Shown piece after piece: positions 1-8,258 of a DNA stretch of 64,000 nt. The notes under the pieces were generated by a model. The model worked only from the letters and a program-made list of their open reading frames with translations, was not told the origin of the DNA and made no database searches. Source of the stretch: Verrucomicrobiota bacterium (GTDB lineage Bacteria; Verrucomicrobiota; Verrucomicrobiia; Opitutales; Puniceicoccaceae); assembly GCA_038744685.1 (NCBI GenBank), contig JBCDMB010000007.1, forward strand, positions 79,279 through 143,278, read 5' to 3'. The position numbers and the translations under genes were made by a program. Position 1 is the first letter of the stretch, and each line of letters begins with the position of its first letter.

Positions 1-61
1 CGGATATAGCGATAAAATGAGGCAGGCCAGAACGGAACCGAGTCTTGACCGGTTGGCCCGG

Positions 62-448
62 TCACTCGTTCTCACAATATTCGCCGTAGGCTTGCGCATC
101 CATCAGATCGTCCGTTGCTGCGTCTTCAGAGATTCGCACTCGAATCAACCAACCCTCTCCGTAAGGATCTGAATTCAAAGTCTCTGGAGAGTCTTCGAGA
201 TCACTATTCACGCCTTCAACTACTCCTCCAACCGGCAGATAAATATCTGATGCGGCTTTCACGGACTCCACCACGCCAAAAGTGTCCCCTGAGCTGAACT
301 CCGAACCAACGTCTGGCAGCTCGACAAAAGTGATGTCGCCTAACGCTTCCTGAGCGTGGTCAGTAATTCCTACGGTGGCTACACCTGCTTCAATTTTCAC
401 CCACTCGTGGTCTCTCGTGTATTGAAGATCGCTAGGAGTGTTGCTCAT
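62..448 (-). CDS. gcvH: Glycine cleavage system H protein
   Basis: Lipoyl carrier of the glycine cleavage complex. It shuttles the aminomethyl group between the P, T and L proteins in the cytoplasm. The 128-residue length is normal for the family. The N-terminus YTRDHEWVK and the lipoylation motif VVESVKAASD are both present, with Lys64 as the expected lipoate attachment site. It lies 26 bp downstream of gcvT on the same strand, so the two are probably co-transcribed. gcvP would be expected to the left, outside the window, but is not seen. The gene ends 61 bp from the window edge, and nothing recognisable lies in those 61 bp. The window also holds lipB and lplA, either of which could supply the lipoyl group. 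Confidence 0.97.
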   Translation of the reverse strand: MSNTPSDLQYTRDHEWVKIEAGVATVGITDHAQEALGDITFVELPDVGSEFSSGDTFGVVESVKAASDIYLPVGGVVEGVNSDLEDSPETLNSDPYGEGWLIRVRISEDAATDDLMDAQAYGEYCENE

Positions 449-474
449 TGTCTCTGGCTTTTATTCGGTAGAAA

Positions 475-1560
475 TTATCGGTGCAAGGGTGGTTTAGCAA
501 AAATGACAGGGAGCCGTTTACCTCTCGAGTCAACTTCCGCCGTATCCCCAGTAAAAGAGGCATCGATTAGGGCAGAACCAATCGGCTTATCCAGAATCGG
601 ACTCTTGGAGCCGGAAAGCACCTTTCCAATCTCTTCATCTTCCGAGTATAAAAGCATCTCTTCGCGAGCGATCCGCCGATCCCCAACGGTAAAAAAGCGA
701 ACGGTTTGTTCCGAACCGATCTGTTTCTCGAGCTGAAGAGCATCTTTCCCAACAAAACGCGGTTTCTCTTCCTTTACAGCCCAACCAAAGCCAGCTGCAA
801 CCGGTGAGATCTGTTCCGTCAACTCATGCCCGTACAGCGGTAGACCCGCCTCGAGTCGAAGACTATCCCGCGCTCCAAGACCAATCCATTCGATCGTATC
901 TCCCGCTTTCAATCTCTTTGCCAGCTCCAGCGCGTTCTCTGCCCTCACAAACAGTTCAAAACCATCCTCTCCAGTGTAGCCTGTTCGACTGGCAACGATA
1001 GAAATGCCGGCGACTTCGGCCTGTAACAGGTGAAACCGCTTCACGCCGCTCCAGTCTACCTCAAGCACATCGTTCAGGTAGGAAACTGCTTGTGGGCCCT
1101 GAACTGCTAAAAGCGCCCAATCCTCTGATTCGTCGGCCAAAGAAACGTCGAAAAGTCCAGACCGCTCGTTCATCCACCGCCAATCCTTTTCTCGATTCGA
1201 CGCGTTTACAACGACGAGGAAAGAGTCTTCGGTCAGGCGATATGCAATCAAGTCGTCAACCACTCCACCCGCTTCATTGCACATGGGGCTGTAGACTGCC
1301 TTACCGGGAGGACAATTGCCGATGCGATTGGTAAGCACATAATCTAGAAACTCATCTGCCTGCGAACCGGAAACCATGAATTCCCCCATGTGGGAAACGT
1401 CAAAGACGCCTACTCTATCCCGGACCTGACGATGCTCTTCCAGGATCCCTCGGTAAGAGACCGGCATCTCCCATCCCGCAAAATCCACAATTCTTGCACT
1501 CGCCGCAACATGGGTTTCAAAGAAAGAGGTACGCCTTAGAATCGATTCCGTATCCGACAC
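475..1560 (-). CDS. gcvT: Aminomethyltransferase, glycine cleavage T protein
   Basis: Transfers the methylene carbon from the H-protein aminomethyl-lipoyl arm to tetrahydrofolate, releasing ammonia. Family landmarks are RIVDFAGWEMPVSY near the N-terminus, VFDVSHMGEF, and GGVVDDLIAYR carrying the catalytic Asp. The open frame runs upstream to 1704, but that extension reads antisense through tRNA-Leu and has no homology to the family. The GTG at 1560 (VSDTESILRRTSFF) gives 361 residues, the usual GcvT length, and places the first conserved block correctly. The start is inferred from family length because no strong Shine-Dalgarno is visible. The gene heads a gcvT-gcvH unit and is divergent from tRNA-Leu, leaving 107 bp for both promoters. 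No glycine riboswitch is recognisable there. Confidence 0.93.
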   Translation of the reverse strand: MSDTESILRRTSFFETHVAASARIVDFAGWEMPVSYRGILEEHRQVRDRVGVFDVSHMGEFMVSGSQADEFLDYVLTNRIGNCPPGKAVYSPMCNEAGGVVDDLIAYRLTEDSFLVVVNASNREKDWRWMNERSGLFDVSLADESEDWALLAVQGPQAVSYLNDVLEVDWSGVKRFHLLQAEVAGISIVASRTGYTGEDGFELFVRAENALELAKRLKAGDTIEWIGLGARDSLRLEAGLPLYGHELTEQISPVAAGFGWAVKEEKPRFVGKDALQLEKQIGSEQTVRFFTVGDRRIAREEMLLYSEDEEIGKVLSGSKSPILDKPIGSALIDASFTGDTAEVDSRGKRLPVIFAKPPLHR

Positions 1561-1667
1561 TAGTAGAGTAGTCCCCACAAATCCTACCACAGGCAAGGGA
1601 AAATCGGTTTGGCTGAATTTTTCTCGACTCTCTTGAAGAAGAGACGTTTTCTCACGGATCTGAGAGT

Positions 1668-1753
1668 GCCCGGGTGGCGGAATAGGCAGACGCGGTAGAC
1701 TCAAAATCTGCTTCCCTCTGGGAGTGTGGGTTCGATTCCCACCCCGGGTACCA
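1668..1753 (+). tRNA. tRNA-Leu (anticodon CAA)
   Basis: An 86-nt class II tRNA with a long variable arm. The acceptor arms GCCCGGG and CCCGGGT pair over 7 bp with a G-U first pair. The discriminator A at 1750 is followed by an encoded CCA at 1751-1753. The anticodon stem GTAGA/TCTGC closes a 7-nt loop with CAA at 1702-1704. The T arm GTGGG-TTCGATT-CCCAC is perfect. It decodes UUG. It is transcribed divergently from gcvT. A 165-bp repeat array begins at the very next base after the CCA. Confidence 0.97.
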
Positions 1754-2194
1754 GCCTTCGTCTCGGACCTAGCGGTCCGGCACTACGGCTGGCTTCGCCT
1801 GAGGAACAAGGAAAACGATGGTAGATACTAGCACGAGAGACGAAGGCTGTCCGCCGAAGTGCCGTGACGAAGTCGCGGACGCAGGAGGACCTACGAAAAA
1901 AGAGCACTTTTGAACGTAGCCTTCGTCTCGGACCTAGCGGTCCGGCACTACGGCTGGCTTCGCCTGAGGAACAAGGAAAACGATGGTAGACACGAACACG
2001 AGAGACGAAGGCTATCCGCCGAAGTGCCGCGACCAAGTCGCGGACGCAGGAGGACCTACCAATAAAGAGCACTTTTGAACGTAGCCTTCGTCTCGGACCT
2101 AACGGTCCGGCACTACGGCTGGCTTCGCCTGGGGGAACAAGGAAAACGATGGTAGACACGAGCATGAGAGACGAAGGCTGTCCGCCGAAGTGCT
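1754..2194. repeat. Tandem array of a 165-bp structured repeat (2.7 copies)
   Basis: Copies start at 1754, 1919 and 2084. The third is cut off at about 2194. Each unit holds several inverted repeats: AGCCTTCGTCTC pairing with GAGACGAAGGCT about 90 bp later, the hairpin GGACC-TAGC-GGTCC, and the hairpin CCGCGAC-CAA-GTCGCGG. Copy 1 has CCGTGAC where copy 2 has CCGCGAC, so pairing is kept as G-U against G-C. The copies differ by only a few substitutions. There are no unique spacers, so it is not a CRISPR array. The array fills the 487-bp gap between tRNA-Leu and the next gene. Function is unknown. It could be a REP/BIME-type intergenic element. Confidence 0.9.
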
Positions 2195-2240
2195 CTAAGA
2201 ATTGCAATTTTCCAAACGGTTCCGCACCCTTCGATTCTTC

Positions 2241-2930
2241 ATGGTTCCACCGAAAACAAAGAAAGAGGCATCGCTCGCTGCTGTACTCTCGACTGTCTTG
2301 GCCGCAGTGGTAGTCGGTGTGGTCCTTGGATTCGTCTATCAAGTCCGTTTTATCCCCACATTCGTGCGCACTGCTGACGCGGTTGCTAGTCCGGATTCAG
2401 ACGGAAGACCTACCTTCCTCTTGGGCATTCAATCGCCCGGGGCAAATTTGAACCGAGCGATGCGCCAACTGAGTGATTCAAACAGCGAAGAATCTGTGGT
2501 TAGCCTCACGGCCGGGGATTTGAACGAGATCGCTGATGAATACCTCAATCTAACGCTCGGAAAGCAGCAGGCATTGAGTAACTCGTCCGAACCGACCTAT
2601 GCGATTCTGCCAGACACGCCCAACTTCAATCTCGTCGAAAGCAAACTTCAGGTCCTCGTGCCCTTCGATATTCTTTTTTTTGGAATGAAGGGTGAGGGTT
2701 TTTTCGTTTCGATAGGCGAGTTTGTTCAAAAGGACGGGAAGCCTTCTTTTTCGGTGGAAGAGTCGTGGATCAATTCAGCCAGAATGCCAGCTTTTGCAGC
2801 GAGCTTCGTAGTCGACCGCTTTACAAAAGCTATTGGCAATATGGTAGAGGACTCCCTTCTTGCCAAAGCTTGGACGAACGTGGACCACATCGAGATCGAT
2901 GGAAACTCAATGGCCATTACGATCCGGTAA
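2241..2930 (+). CDS. Membrane-anchored protein of unknown function
   Basis: A 229-residue protein that I do not recognise. A short basic N-terminus (MVPPKTKKEAS) precedes one hydrophobic helix at about residues 10-34 (VLAAVVVGVVLGFVYQV). A soluble region of about 190 residues follows, presumably outside the membrane. The open frame continues upstream to 2202, but the ATG at 2241 sits directly before the Lys-rich N-terminus and gives a normal type II signal-anchor layout. It is followed after 19 bp by the exported protein at 2950 on the same strand, so the two may be expressed and act together at the cell envelope. No catalytic motif is visible. Confidence 0.7.
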   Translation: MVPPKTKKEASLAAVLSTVLAAVVVGVVLGFVYQVRFIPTFVRTADAVASPDSDGRPTFLLGIQSPGANLNRAMRQLSDSNSEESVVSLTAGDLNEIADEYLNLTLGKQQALSNSSEPTYAILPDTPNFNLVESKLQVLVPFDILFFGMKGEGFFVSIGEFVQKDGKPSFSVEESWINSARMPAFAASFVVDRFTKAIGNMVEDSLLAKAWTNVDHIEIDGNSMAITIR

Positions 2931-2949
2931 CCCTACCGAGTGTGCATAA

Positions 2950-4182
2950 ATGAATAGATGCTTATTACTTCTTTTGTTCCTTTCTGGATCGATCGTCTCG
3001 CCACGATTCGTTTTTTCTCAAGAGTTGGTCCAGCCTCCTCTTGCACCTTCGCCCTCGGTTTTCGAAGGCAGCGCAGGCGTCTTTGACTTTGTCGCTGCAG
3101 ACCAAGGGTCTCTTCAGATTGCCCGTGTAATCGGACGCAAAGTAGTGGAAGTCTGTGATGAGTTGCTTACACCACCCCTGGAGCGTATCCCGAAAATTGC
3201 TGTAAAGCTCGCTCCGGAGGGACGGGGAAATCTCGAAGGAGAGAGTTATCTCCTCTATCAGGATATTGCCGGCGACTACGGAATCGCGGTGAACTGGACT
3301 CCAGAATTATCGATATCCGTATTCACGAAGGCTCTGGTCGAAACTTACCTGAAACAGATTGTTTTTACTGTTTCAGACCGCAGGCGCGCGGAGGAAGTTC
3401 CCCCCTGGCTGATCGCTGGAGCTGATCTCAGAGTGCAGGTGGCACTCCGCCCATCTCTGATCGAATACTTAAGGGAGCTCGGTCGAGACTCCCCTATGGT
3501 CTCACTCGAAGAATTCACGACCAAAAAGGAGTTTTCCGATCTTACTACCGCAGATCGGATTGCCTCGTTCTGGTTTATCGAGCTTTTGATCCGGTCGCTA
3601 CCCACCGACAAAGAGTTGAGAAACGTCTTCGACTCAGTTGTCGAGGGAGAGACTGCCGTAGATTCGCTCCAGAAGCAGGCCGAGTCCCGCGGGGGTTTCT
3701 CGGGGGGTATCGAAGCGTGGTGGGTGATTGGGTTTCAGGATCTCGTTCACCGGGAAACTGGTATCGTCCTACCAATCGAGAGAACTGGGAAACAACTCTT
3801 CCTCCTGAATCGTTTTGAACTGATCGAGGACGGACAGCCGATATTTACCGATGCGAGCGGGTTGTGGGATTATCGAGATAACCCTTTGATTCGGCAGTCT
3901 GCTACGGGGAGACTTGCTGAGATCGATGCGGTGCTTCCCCGCGTTAATCCCATTTTCTACAACGCTTTTCGCAGTCTTGGTCTTCAGTTTCAGGCCCTTC
4001 TCGATGGCGATAGGGACGACTATGAACTCCATTCAGAAGAGTTTGCCAGTGAGGCCCGAATCGCCGCAGCGATGGCCCGTGACGTTCGGATCCTTGCGGA
4101 GGACCCGAACGCGGATCTTCCGGAACCGGAGTTTATCATCCCGGAAGCTACCGGGATCCTTGGAGCTCAAGAAGGCGAGTAG
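2950..4182 (+). CDS. Exported protein, possibly a degenerate peptidase-MA-like fold
   Basis: A 410-residue protein with a clear signal peptide (LLLLLFLSGSIVSPRFVFSQ, likely cleaved after FSQ). The middle reads FTKALVETYLKQIVF, followed about 30 residues later by VPPWLIAGADLR. That layout resembles the gluzincin peptidase-MA-like family, where HExxH on one helix is followed by PPWLxEG. Here the first helix has no HExxH, so zinc peptidase activity is not expected if the comparison holds. The comparison is mine and is not certain. The gene follows the membrane protein at 2241 by 19 bp and converges with metG across a 27-bp gap. Confidence 0.6.
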   Translation: MNRCLLLLLFLSGSIVSPRFVFSQELVQPPLAPSPSVFEGSAGVFDFVAADQGSLQIARVIGRKVVEVCDELLTPPLERIPKIAVKLAPEGRGNLEGESYLLYQDIAGDYGIAVNWTPELSISVFTKALVETYLKQIVFTVSDRRRAEEVPPWLIAGADLRVQVALRPSLIEYLRELGRDSPMVSLEEFTTKKEFSDLTTADRIASFWFIELLIRSLPTDKELRNVFDSVVEGETAVDSLQKQAESRGGFSGGIEAWWVIGFQDLVHRETGIVLPIERTGKQLFLLNRFELIEDGQPIFTDASGLWDYRDNPLIRQSATGRLAEIDAVLPRVNPIFYNAFRSLGLQFQALLDGDRDDYELHSEEFASEARIAAAMARDVRILAEDPNADLPEPEFIIPEATGILGAQEGE

Positions 4183-4209
4183 CAACCGTCCAAGTCAGAC
4201 AATTTCGCT

Positions 4210-5733
4210 CTATGGACGGGGAAAGAGGATCGTCTTCTCACCAAGGGTCGAGCCCGCAAGTAGGTCCGACCATTCCATTCCTTCGCTCCAATCGGCGACG
4301 GGCTCGCATCCAAGTAGGGCGACAATCTTTGTGCTCACTTCAGGCATAACCGGTGTGAGGGCAGCAGCCGCAAGCCGAAGGCCCTCTGCCATGAAGGCAA
4401 GTGAGGTTTCCAACTCTTTACGGTCCTCTTCAGCTTCGGACTTCGCAAGCTTCCACGGCGCCCTGATTTCGGCGTATCGGTTGATGCTTTTGATGAAGTC
4501 AAAGATCTCCTCCAACGCGAAATGGAACAGAAAACCATCGTAGGCTTCGCGCGCTTTTGACCAGTTCTTCTTCCATGTCTCCTGCAAGTCTTGCTCGGGA
4601 CTTTCCTTGATCGAGCTTTCGGGAATTTTGTGGTCCGTAAATCGCCCGCCCATATTCAGCAGACGGCTAAGAAGATTACCAAGGTCGTTGCCGAGCTCCC
4701 CATTATAGCGGCTAAGAAAAAGCTCTTCGGAAAAGTCACTGTCCTGACCAACCGCCATTTCCCTCATCACGAAGTAACGGAAGGAGTCTGCTCCAAAACG
4801 CTCGACCATCTCCAGAGGGTTGACGACGGCCCCCGTGCTTTTTGACATCTTTGCACCCGACAAAGTCCACCAACCGTGAACCAACAAGTGTTTAGGCAAC
4901 GAAATCCCACAGGCATGCAGCATGATGGGCCAGTAAACCGAATGAGGCGGTAGCATAATGTCCTTGCCGATCACATGATAGTCTGCAGGCCAAAATTCAT
5001 CAAAGTCGTGGCTACCGTATCCGATAGCAGAGATATAATTGACCAGTGCATCGAACCAAACGTAAGTCACAAAACCATCGTCAAAAGGAAGGGGGATTCC
5101 CCACGATAGTCTTTCGACTGGTCTCGAAATACAGAGGTCATTCAACGGTTCCTTCAAAAACTCCTGAACCTGCTTCAGTCGATAGCGCGGGTAAATGAAG
5201 TCCGGGTTATCCCGAAGAAAGCCGATCAACCATTCCTGATATTTACTCTGTTTGAAGTAGTAGTTGCGCTCGGTGATGGGCTGGACGTCGCCAAACTCCT
5301 CAGGCCATTTTCCATCTACTTTGTCCTTTTCGAGAACAAACTGTTCAGCGCGTGTGCTGTAAAACCCTGAATACTCCGCTAGGTAGATCTCGCCCGCATC
5401 ATAAAGCTTCTGCAAAAGGCCTTGCACGACTACACGGTGACGTTCTTCGGTTGTTCGAATAAAATCGTTGTTCGAAATGTTGAGATCGCGGCAAAGTGCC
5501 TGAAAATCTTCGGCGATAGAGTTCGTGTACTCGATCGGTTCGACCCCTTCCCGTTGGGCTGATTGTTGGACCTTCTGCCCATGTTCATCCATCCCAGTGA
5601 GAAAATAAACATCCTCCCCTGACATACGACGGGTTCGTGCAATTACATCAGTAAGCACCTTCTCGTAGGCATGCCCGAGGTGAGGCTTACCATTCGCATA
5701 GTCAATTGCGGTCGTAATGTAGAACTTCTTCAT
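4210..5733 (-). CDS. metG: Methionyl-tRNA synthetase
   Basis: Class I synthetase that charges tRNA-Met, including the initiator, with methionine. HLGH at residues 18-21 is the HIGH signature. KMSKS is at 295-299. At 507 residues it is the short form, ending after the anticodon-binding helical domain without the C-terminal EMAP/tRNA-binding extension. The connective region (YSGFYSTRAEQFVLEKD) shows none of the cysteines of the zinc-knuckle forms. It therefore belongs with the zinc-free subgroup. It is a single gene transcribed away from the lipoprotein gene at 5811. The 77-bp divergent gap must hold both promoters. Confidence 0.96.
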   Translation of the reverse strand: MKKFYITTAIDYANGKPHLGHAYEKVLTDVIARTRRMSGEDVYFLTGMDEHGQKVQQSAQREGVEPIEYTNSIAEDFQALCRDLNISNNDFIRTTEERHRVVVQGLLQKLYDAGEIYLAEYSGFYSTRAEQFVLEKDKVDGKWPEEFGDVQPITERNYYFKQSKYQEWLIGFLRDNPDFIYPRYRLKQVQEFLKEPLNDLCISRPVERLSWGIPLPFDDGFVTYVWFDALVNYISAIGYGSHDFDEFWPADYHVIGKDIMLPPHSVYWPIMLHACGISLPKHLLVHGWWTLSGAKMSKSTGAVVNPLEMVERFGADSFRYFVMREMAVGQDSDFSEELFLSRYNGELGNDLGNLLSRLLNMGGRFTDHKIPESSIKESPEQDLQETWKKNWSKAREAYDGFLFHFALEEIFDFIKSINRYAEIRAPWKLAKSEAEEDRKELETSLAFMAEGLRLAAAALTPVMPEVSTKIVALLGCEPVADWSEGMEWSDLLAGSTLGEKTILFPRP

Positions 5734-5810
5734 TCAGAATCCGAACGAATGCGTTACCAAGGAGGAACTCAACCTTTGAATACGCCTCTCCGACCGAGAG
5801 GGAGATTGGG

Positions 5811-6791
5811 ATGCCAAAATCAAGGTCCAAAAAAGAATCTCCGTTACAGGCAAAACACGCTCTGCTCCTTGGCAAAAAACAAAAAGATTCTACCCTCTTT
5901 AGTGTGAACTCATTACTCTCCACTCTCCGCCATTCCGGCGTGGCCTTCGTCGCCGGATTTACGGTATCCTGTGCTTCTCCCTTTCCTGAGACTTCTGCGA
6001 AAAGTATAGAAGACTACTGGTTCGATAAGGCAGAAATCACCCGATACGATCTGGAGCAGTTGCGGTATGGCGAGATCCGGTCTGGCGAAAGTGTCCTGAT
6101 TTTTGTCACCGAGCCCTTTCTCTCCGAGCAACAGGTGAAGCACGAGTACGGTCCCGGAGATGATGCCGTTCCCGTTCTGAAGCTAAATCGCCTGCGGTCC
6201 TTTAAAACAGGAATTTATCCTTACGAAATGATGACCTCGATTTTTCAGCCCGTGCACGAGACTGGCCCTGCTCCCTCGGGACTGAAAATAGCTACCAGCA
6301 CTACAGAGTGGTGTGGACTCGTATTCCAACAGGTCAACCGCCGCTCCGATGCCCTGGAGGTAGAGGTACGCTCCTACTTCCAGCGAGAGGCGGATCAGGA
6401 CGTTTCCCTACCTGAGGCTTGGACGGAGGATGAGCTTTGGACGAGACTTCGACTAGACCCGCAGTCTCTTCCAACGGGAGAATTTTCACTTTTCCCAGAA
6501 ACCTTTTTTCAACGGCTGGCCCATCTACAACCTGTTTTGGTTGAGGCAAGTGCGGAACTAGATTTTTCCGATGCTACCGCATCCTACACGATCAATACGC
6601 CCTCGTTAGCACGGACGATTTCGATCAGTTTTGAGAGTGATTTTCCTCACCGAATTCTTGGGTGGGAAGAGACGGTTAACGGGCAGCTCTTTTCGAAGGG
6701 CACAGCTACGCATTCCGAAATGCTTTACTATTGGGAAAACAACGCGATCAAAGACGAGCCTCTTCGCCAAAAGCTTGGATTTGATCGGTAG
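5811..6791 (+). CDS. Putative lipoprotein of a Bacteroidota/Verrucomicrobiota family
   Basis: A 326-residue protein of unknown function. The hydrophobic segment GVAFVAGFTVSC ends in a lipobox-like TVSC, which suggests a lipid-anchored envelope protein. With the start at 5811 the leader is unusually long (over 50 residues). A GTG at 5904 (VNSLLSTLRHSG) would give a normal lipoprotein signal peptide and may be the true start. The block DYWFDKAEITRYDLEQLRYG followed by VLIFVTEPFL and GIYPYEMMTSIF recalls a family of secreted proteins from Bacteroidota, some of which carry a misleading Maf annotation in databases. That likeness is from memory. Confidence 0.65.
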   Translation: MPKSRSKKESPLQAKHALLLGKKQKDSTLFSVNSLLSTLRHSGVAFVAGFTVSCASPFPETSAKSIEDYWFDKAEITRYDLEQLRYGEIRSGESVLIFVTEPFLSEQQVKHEYGPGDDAVPVLKLNRLRSFKTGIYPYEMMTSIFQPVHETGPAPSGLKIATSTTEWCGLVFQQVNRRSDALEVEVRSYFQREADQDVSLPEAWTEDELWTRLRLDPQSLPTGEFSLFPETFFQRLAHLQPVLVEASAELDFSDATASYTINTPSLARTISISFESDFPHRILGWEETVNGQLFSKGTATHSEMLYYWENNAIKDEPLRQKLGFDR

Positions 6792-6867
6792 GGTTTCGAG
6801 TTGAGGGAGAAAGTTCGGGTAGGAGAAACAAGTCGACCTCACTCGGCCGCTCTGTTCTTCTTAACGG

Positions 6868-7653
6868 ATGAAAACTAGGACCCTTCCCGCAATACTAGCG
6901 TTCTCTTCCGTTTCCGTGTTCGCGGATATCTCAGGAGAGATTGGCGAGACTGTTTCGAAAACCCAGACTGCCCACAATCTAGAGTCCTGGTGGGGAAAAG
7001 ACGTGGTGCAGGCAGACGTCCTCATTGATTTTGGCGGGATGATTGCAGTCGATGGAACATTCACGTTTGAAGCGCATGGTCCGAAAGCTCGGTACGACCG
7101 CAAGGACGGAACGACGATCTTTTTTGACGGGGAGACTGCGTGGGTTCACCCTGCGGAAGCCGAGGCGAGCCGGGGGCGATTTCACGTGCTCACCTGGCCC
7201 TGGTTCATCATGGCTCCATTCAAGATGGAAGGAGACGGAATACAACTCAGTGAACTAGAGGAAGGAACATTCAATGGTGAACCGCGGGTCACGCTTCTCC
7301 AAACCTTTGGTTCAGGAGTGGGAGACACTCCCGACGACTGGTACCGTTTTTTCATCAACCCTGACACCGGTGTTATCGAGGAAATGTCGTACATCGTCAC
7401 GTACGGAAAGGACGCAGAGACTGCGAATGAAGAACCTTCCATAATCCGCTACCTTGATTACAGTGATGGCAGTGATCCGATAATCTCTCAGACCTATGAA
7501 TTCTGGCTTTGGGACCCGGAAAACCAGACTTACGCCGCAGATCAGCCAAAGGCAACAGGGACGGTTTCAAACATTACCTACCTGGACCTAGACGAAGAGG
7601 TGTTCGCAATTCCTGAAGGCGCCCGAGAGCTGACTCTTCCAGACGTCGATTAG
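6868..7653 (+). CDS. Periplasmic LolA-like protein of unknown function
   Basis: A 261-residue protein with a signal peptide (MKTRTLPAILAFSSVSVFA). It opens with AHNLESWWGKDVVQADVLID, then beta-rich sequence with FFDGETAWVHP, and ends in a segment on expected dependence (DEEVFAIPEGARE). This order resembles LolA/LolB-fold outer-membrane sorting proteins and related secreted families in Bacteroidota. No lipobox is present. It is followed immediately by the exported protein at 7718. It also sits downstream of the putative lipoprotein at 5811, which makes a run of envelope proteins on the plus strand. The exact role cannot be read from the sequence. Confidence 0.65.
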   Translation: MKTRTLPAILAFSSVSVFADISGEIGETVSKTQTAHNLESWWGKDVVQADVLIDFGGMIAVDGTFTFEAHGPKARYDRKDGTTIFFDGETAWVHPAEAEASRGRFHVLTWPWFIMAPFKMEGDGIQLSELEEGTFNGEPRVTLLQTFGSGVGDTPDDWYRFFINPDTGVIEEMSYIVTYGKDAETANEEPSIIRYLDYSDGSDPIISQTYEFWLWDPENQTYAADQPKATGTVSNITYLDLDEEVFAIPEGARELTLPDVD

Positions 7654-7717
7654 ATTGAACTACGAGTCGGATACCGGATGCTTGACAATGCAGACTCTAT
7701 CCCCGCTTCTTGATCGC

Positions 7718-8158
7718 ATGAAACTCGCTAATGCTCCCTCATACTGTCTCCTCGCTCTTCTCGTTCTTTTACCTTTTTCGGCTCGGTCTGAGGGATATCT
7801 CGGAATCAACATTTCGTCTCCGCTAGTAGTAAGCGGGACCGCTGGCTTGTATTTGGATTCCGGAGTGGAGGTAGGTAGCCAAGCTCTTCGCACCGGGATT
7901 GAAGGGGAGCTTGGGATTGGCGGTGGAAAAATTCTCATTGGAATGGACACGATCGGCCAAGGATTGGGTTACGGTATCAAAGGAAGTCTGCTTCGGACTT
8001 GGTTTGAGCCAATCGGTGCGGATGAGGACAACACCTACCTTGGTCTTGAAGTGCAAGGGAGTATCCAATCCTTAATCCTCTCCCTCGGAGGCTATCGACG
8101 GGTGGACGGGGACGGAGACGGGTGGCTAGGAACCGTGTCACTCGGTTTTCGGTTTTGA
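7718..8158 (+). CDS. Small exported protein, possibly outer-membrane beta-barrel
   Basis: A 146-residue product. The ATG at 7718 opens a good signal peptide (NAPSYCLLALLVLLPFSARS, cleavage near SARSEG). The open frame reaches back to 7655, but those residues are polar and lie upstream of the signal. The mature part is rich in glycine with alternating hydrophobic residues (GLYLDSGVEVG, LGIGGGKILIGMD) and ends in an aromatic Phe (VSLGFRF). That end is a common outer-membrane beta-signal. Function is unknown. A short intrinsic terminator follows at 8181. Confidence 0.6.
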   Translation: MKLANAPSYCLLALLVLLPFSARSEGYLGINISSPLVVSGTAGLYLDSGVEVGSQALRTGIEGELGIGGGKILIGMDTIGQGLGYGIKGSLLRTWFEPIGADEDNTYLGLEVQGSIQSLILSLGGYRRVDGDGDGWLGTVSLGFRF

Positions 8159-8180
8159 CCGTAGGCCAAACTTAGCCTTT

Positions 8181-8199
8181 GCGAGGGAAGCCTCGTTTT
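8181..8199 (+). terminator. Candidate intrinsic terminator
   Basis: The stem CGAGG-GAAG-CCTCG is followed directly by TTTT. It lies 22 bp after the stop of the small exported protein and before the AsmA-like gene. The stem is short, so efficiency is uncertain. Confidence 0.5.
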
Positions 8200-8258
8200 C
8201 AGCTGGTTATTCATCTGAAATCTTGTCACCACCTGCAATACCCGCATGATGTCTGGGT

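Noticed and set aside
1561..1667. Glycine riboswitch before gcvT
   Set aside because: The gap is only 107 bp and shows no tandem aptamer pattern that I can recognise.
1754..2194. CRISPR array
   Set aside because: Units are 165 bp with no unique spacers and no cas genes are in the window.
1701..2342. Minus-strand frame of 213 residues over the repeat array
   Set aside because: It reads antisense through tRNA-Leu (giving the familiar artefact GIEPTLP) and the 165-bp repeats. The repeated protein segments are only the DNA repeats translated.
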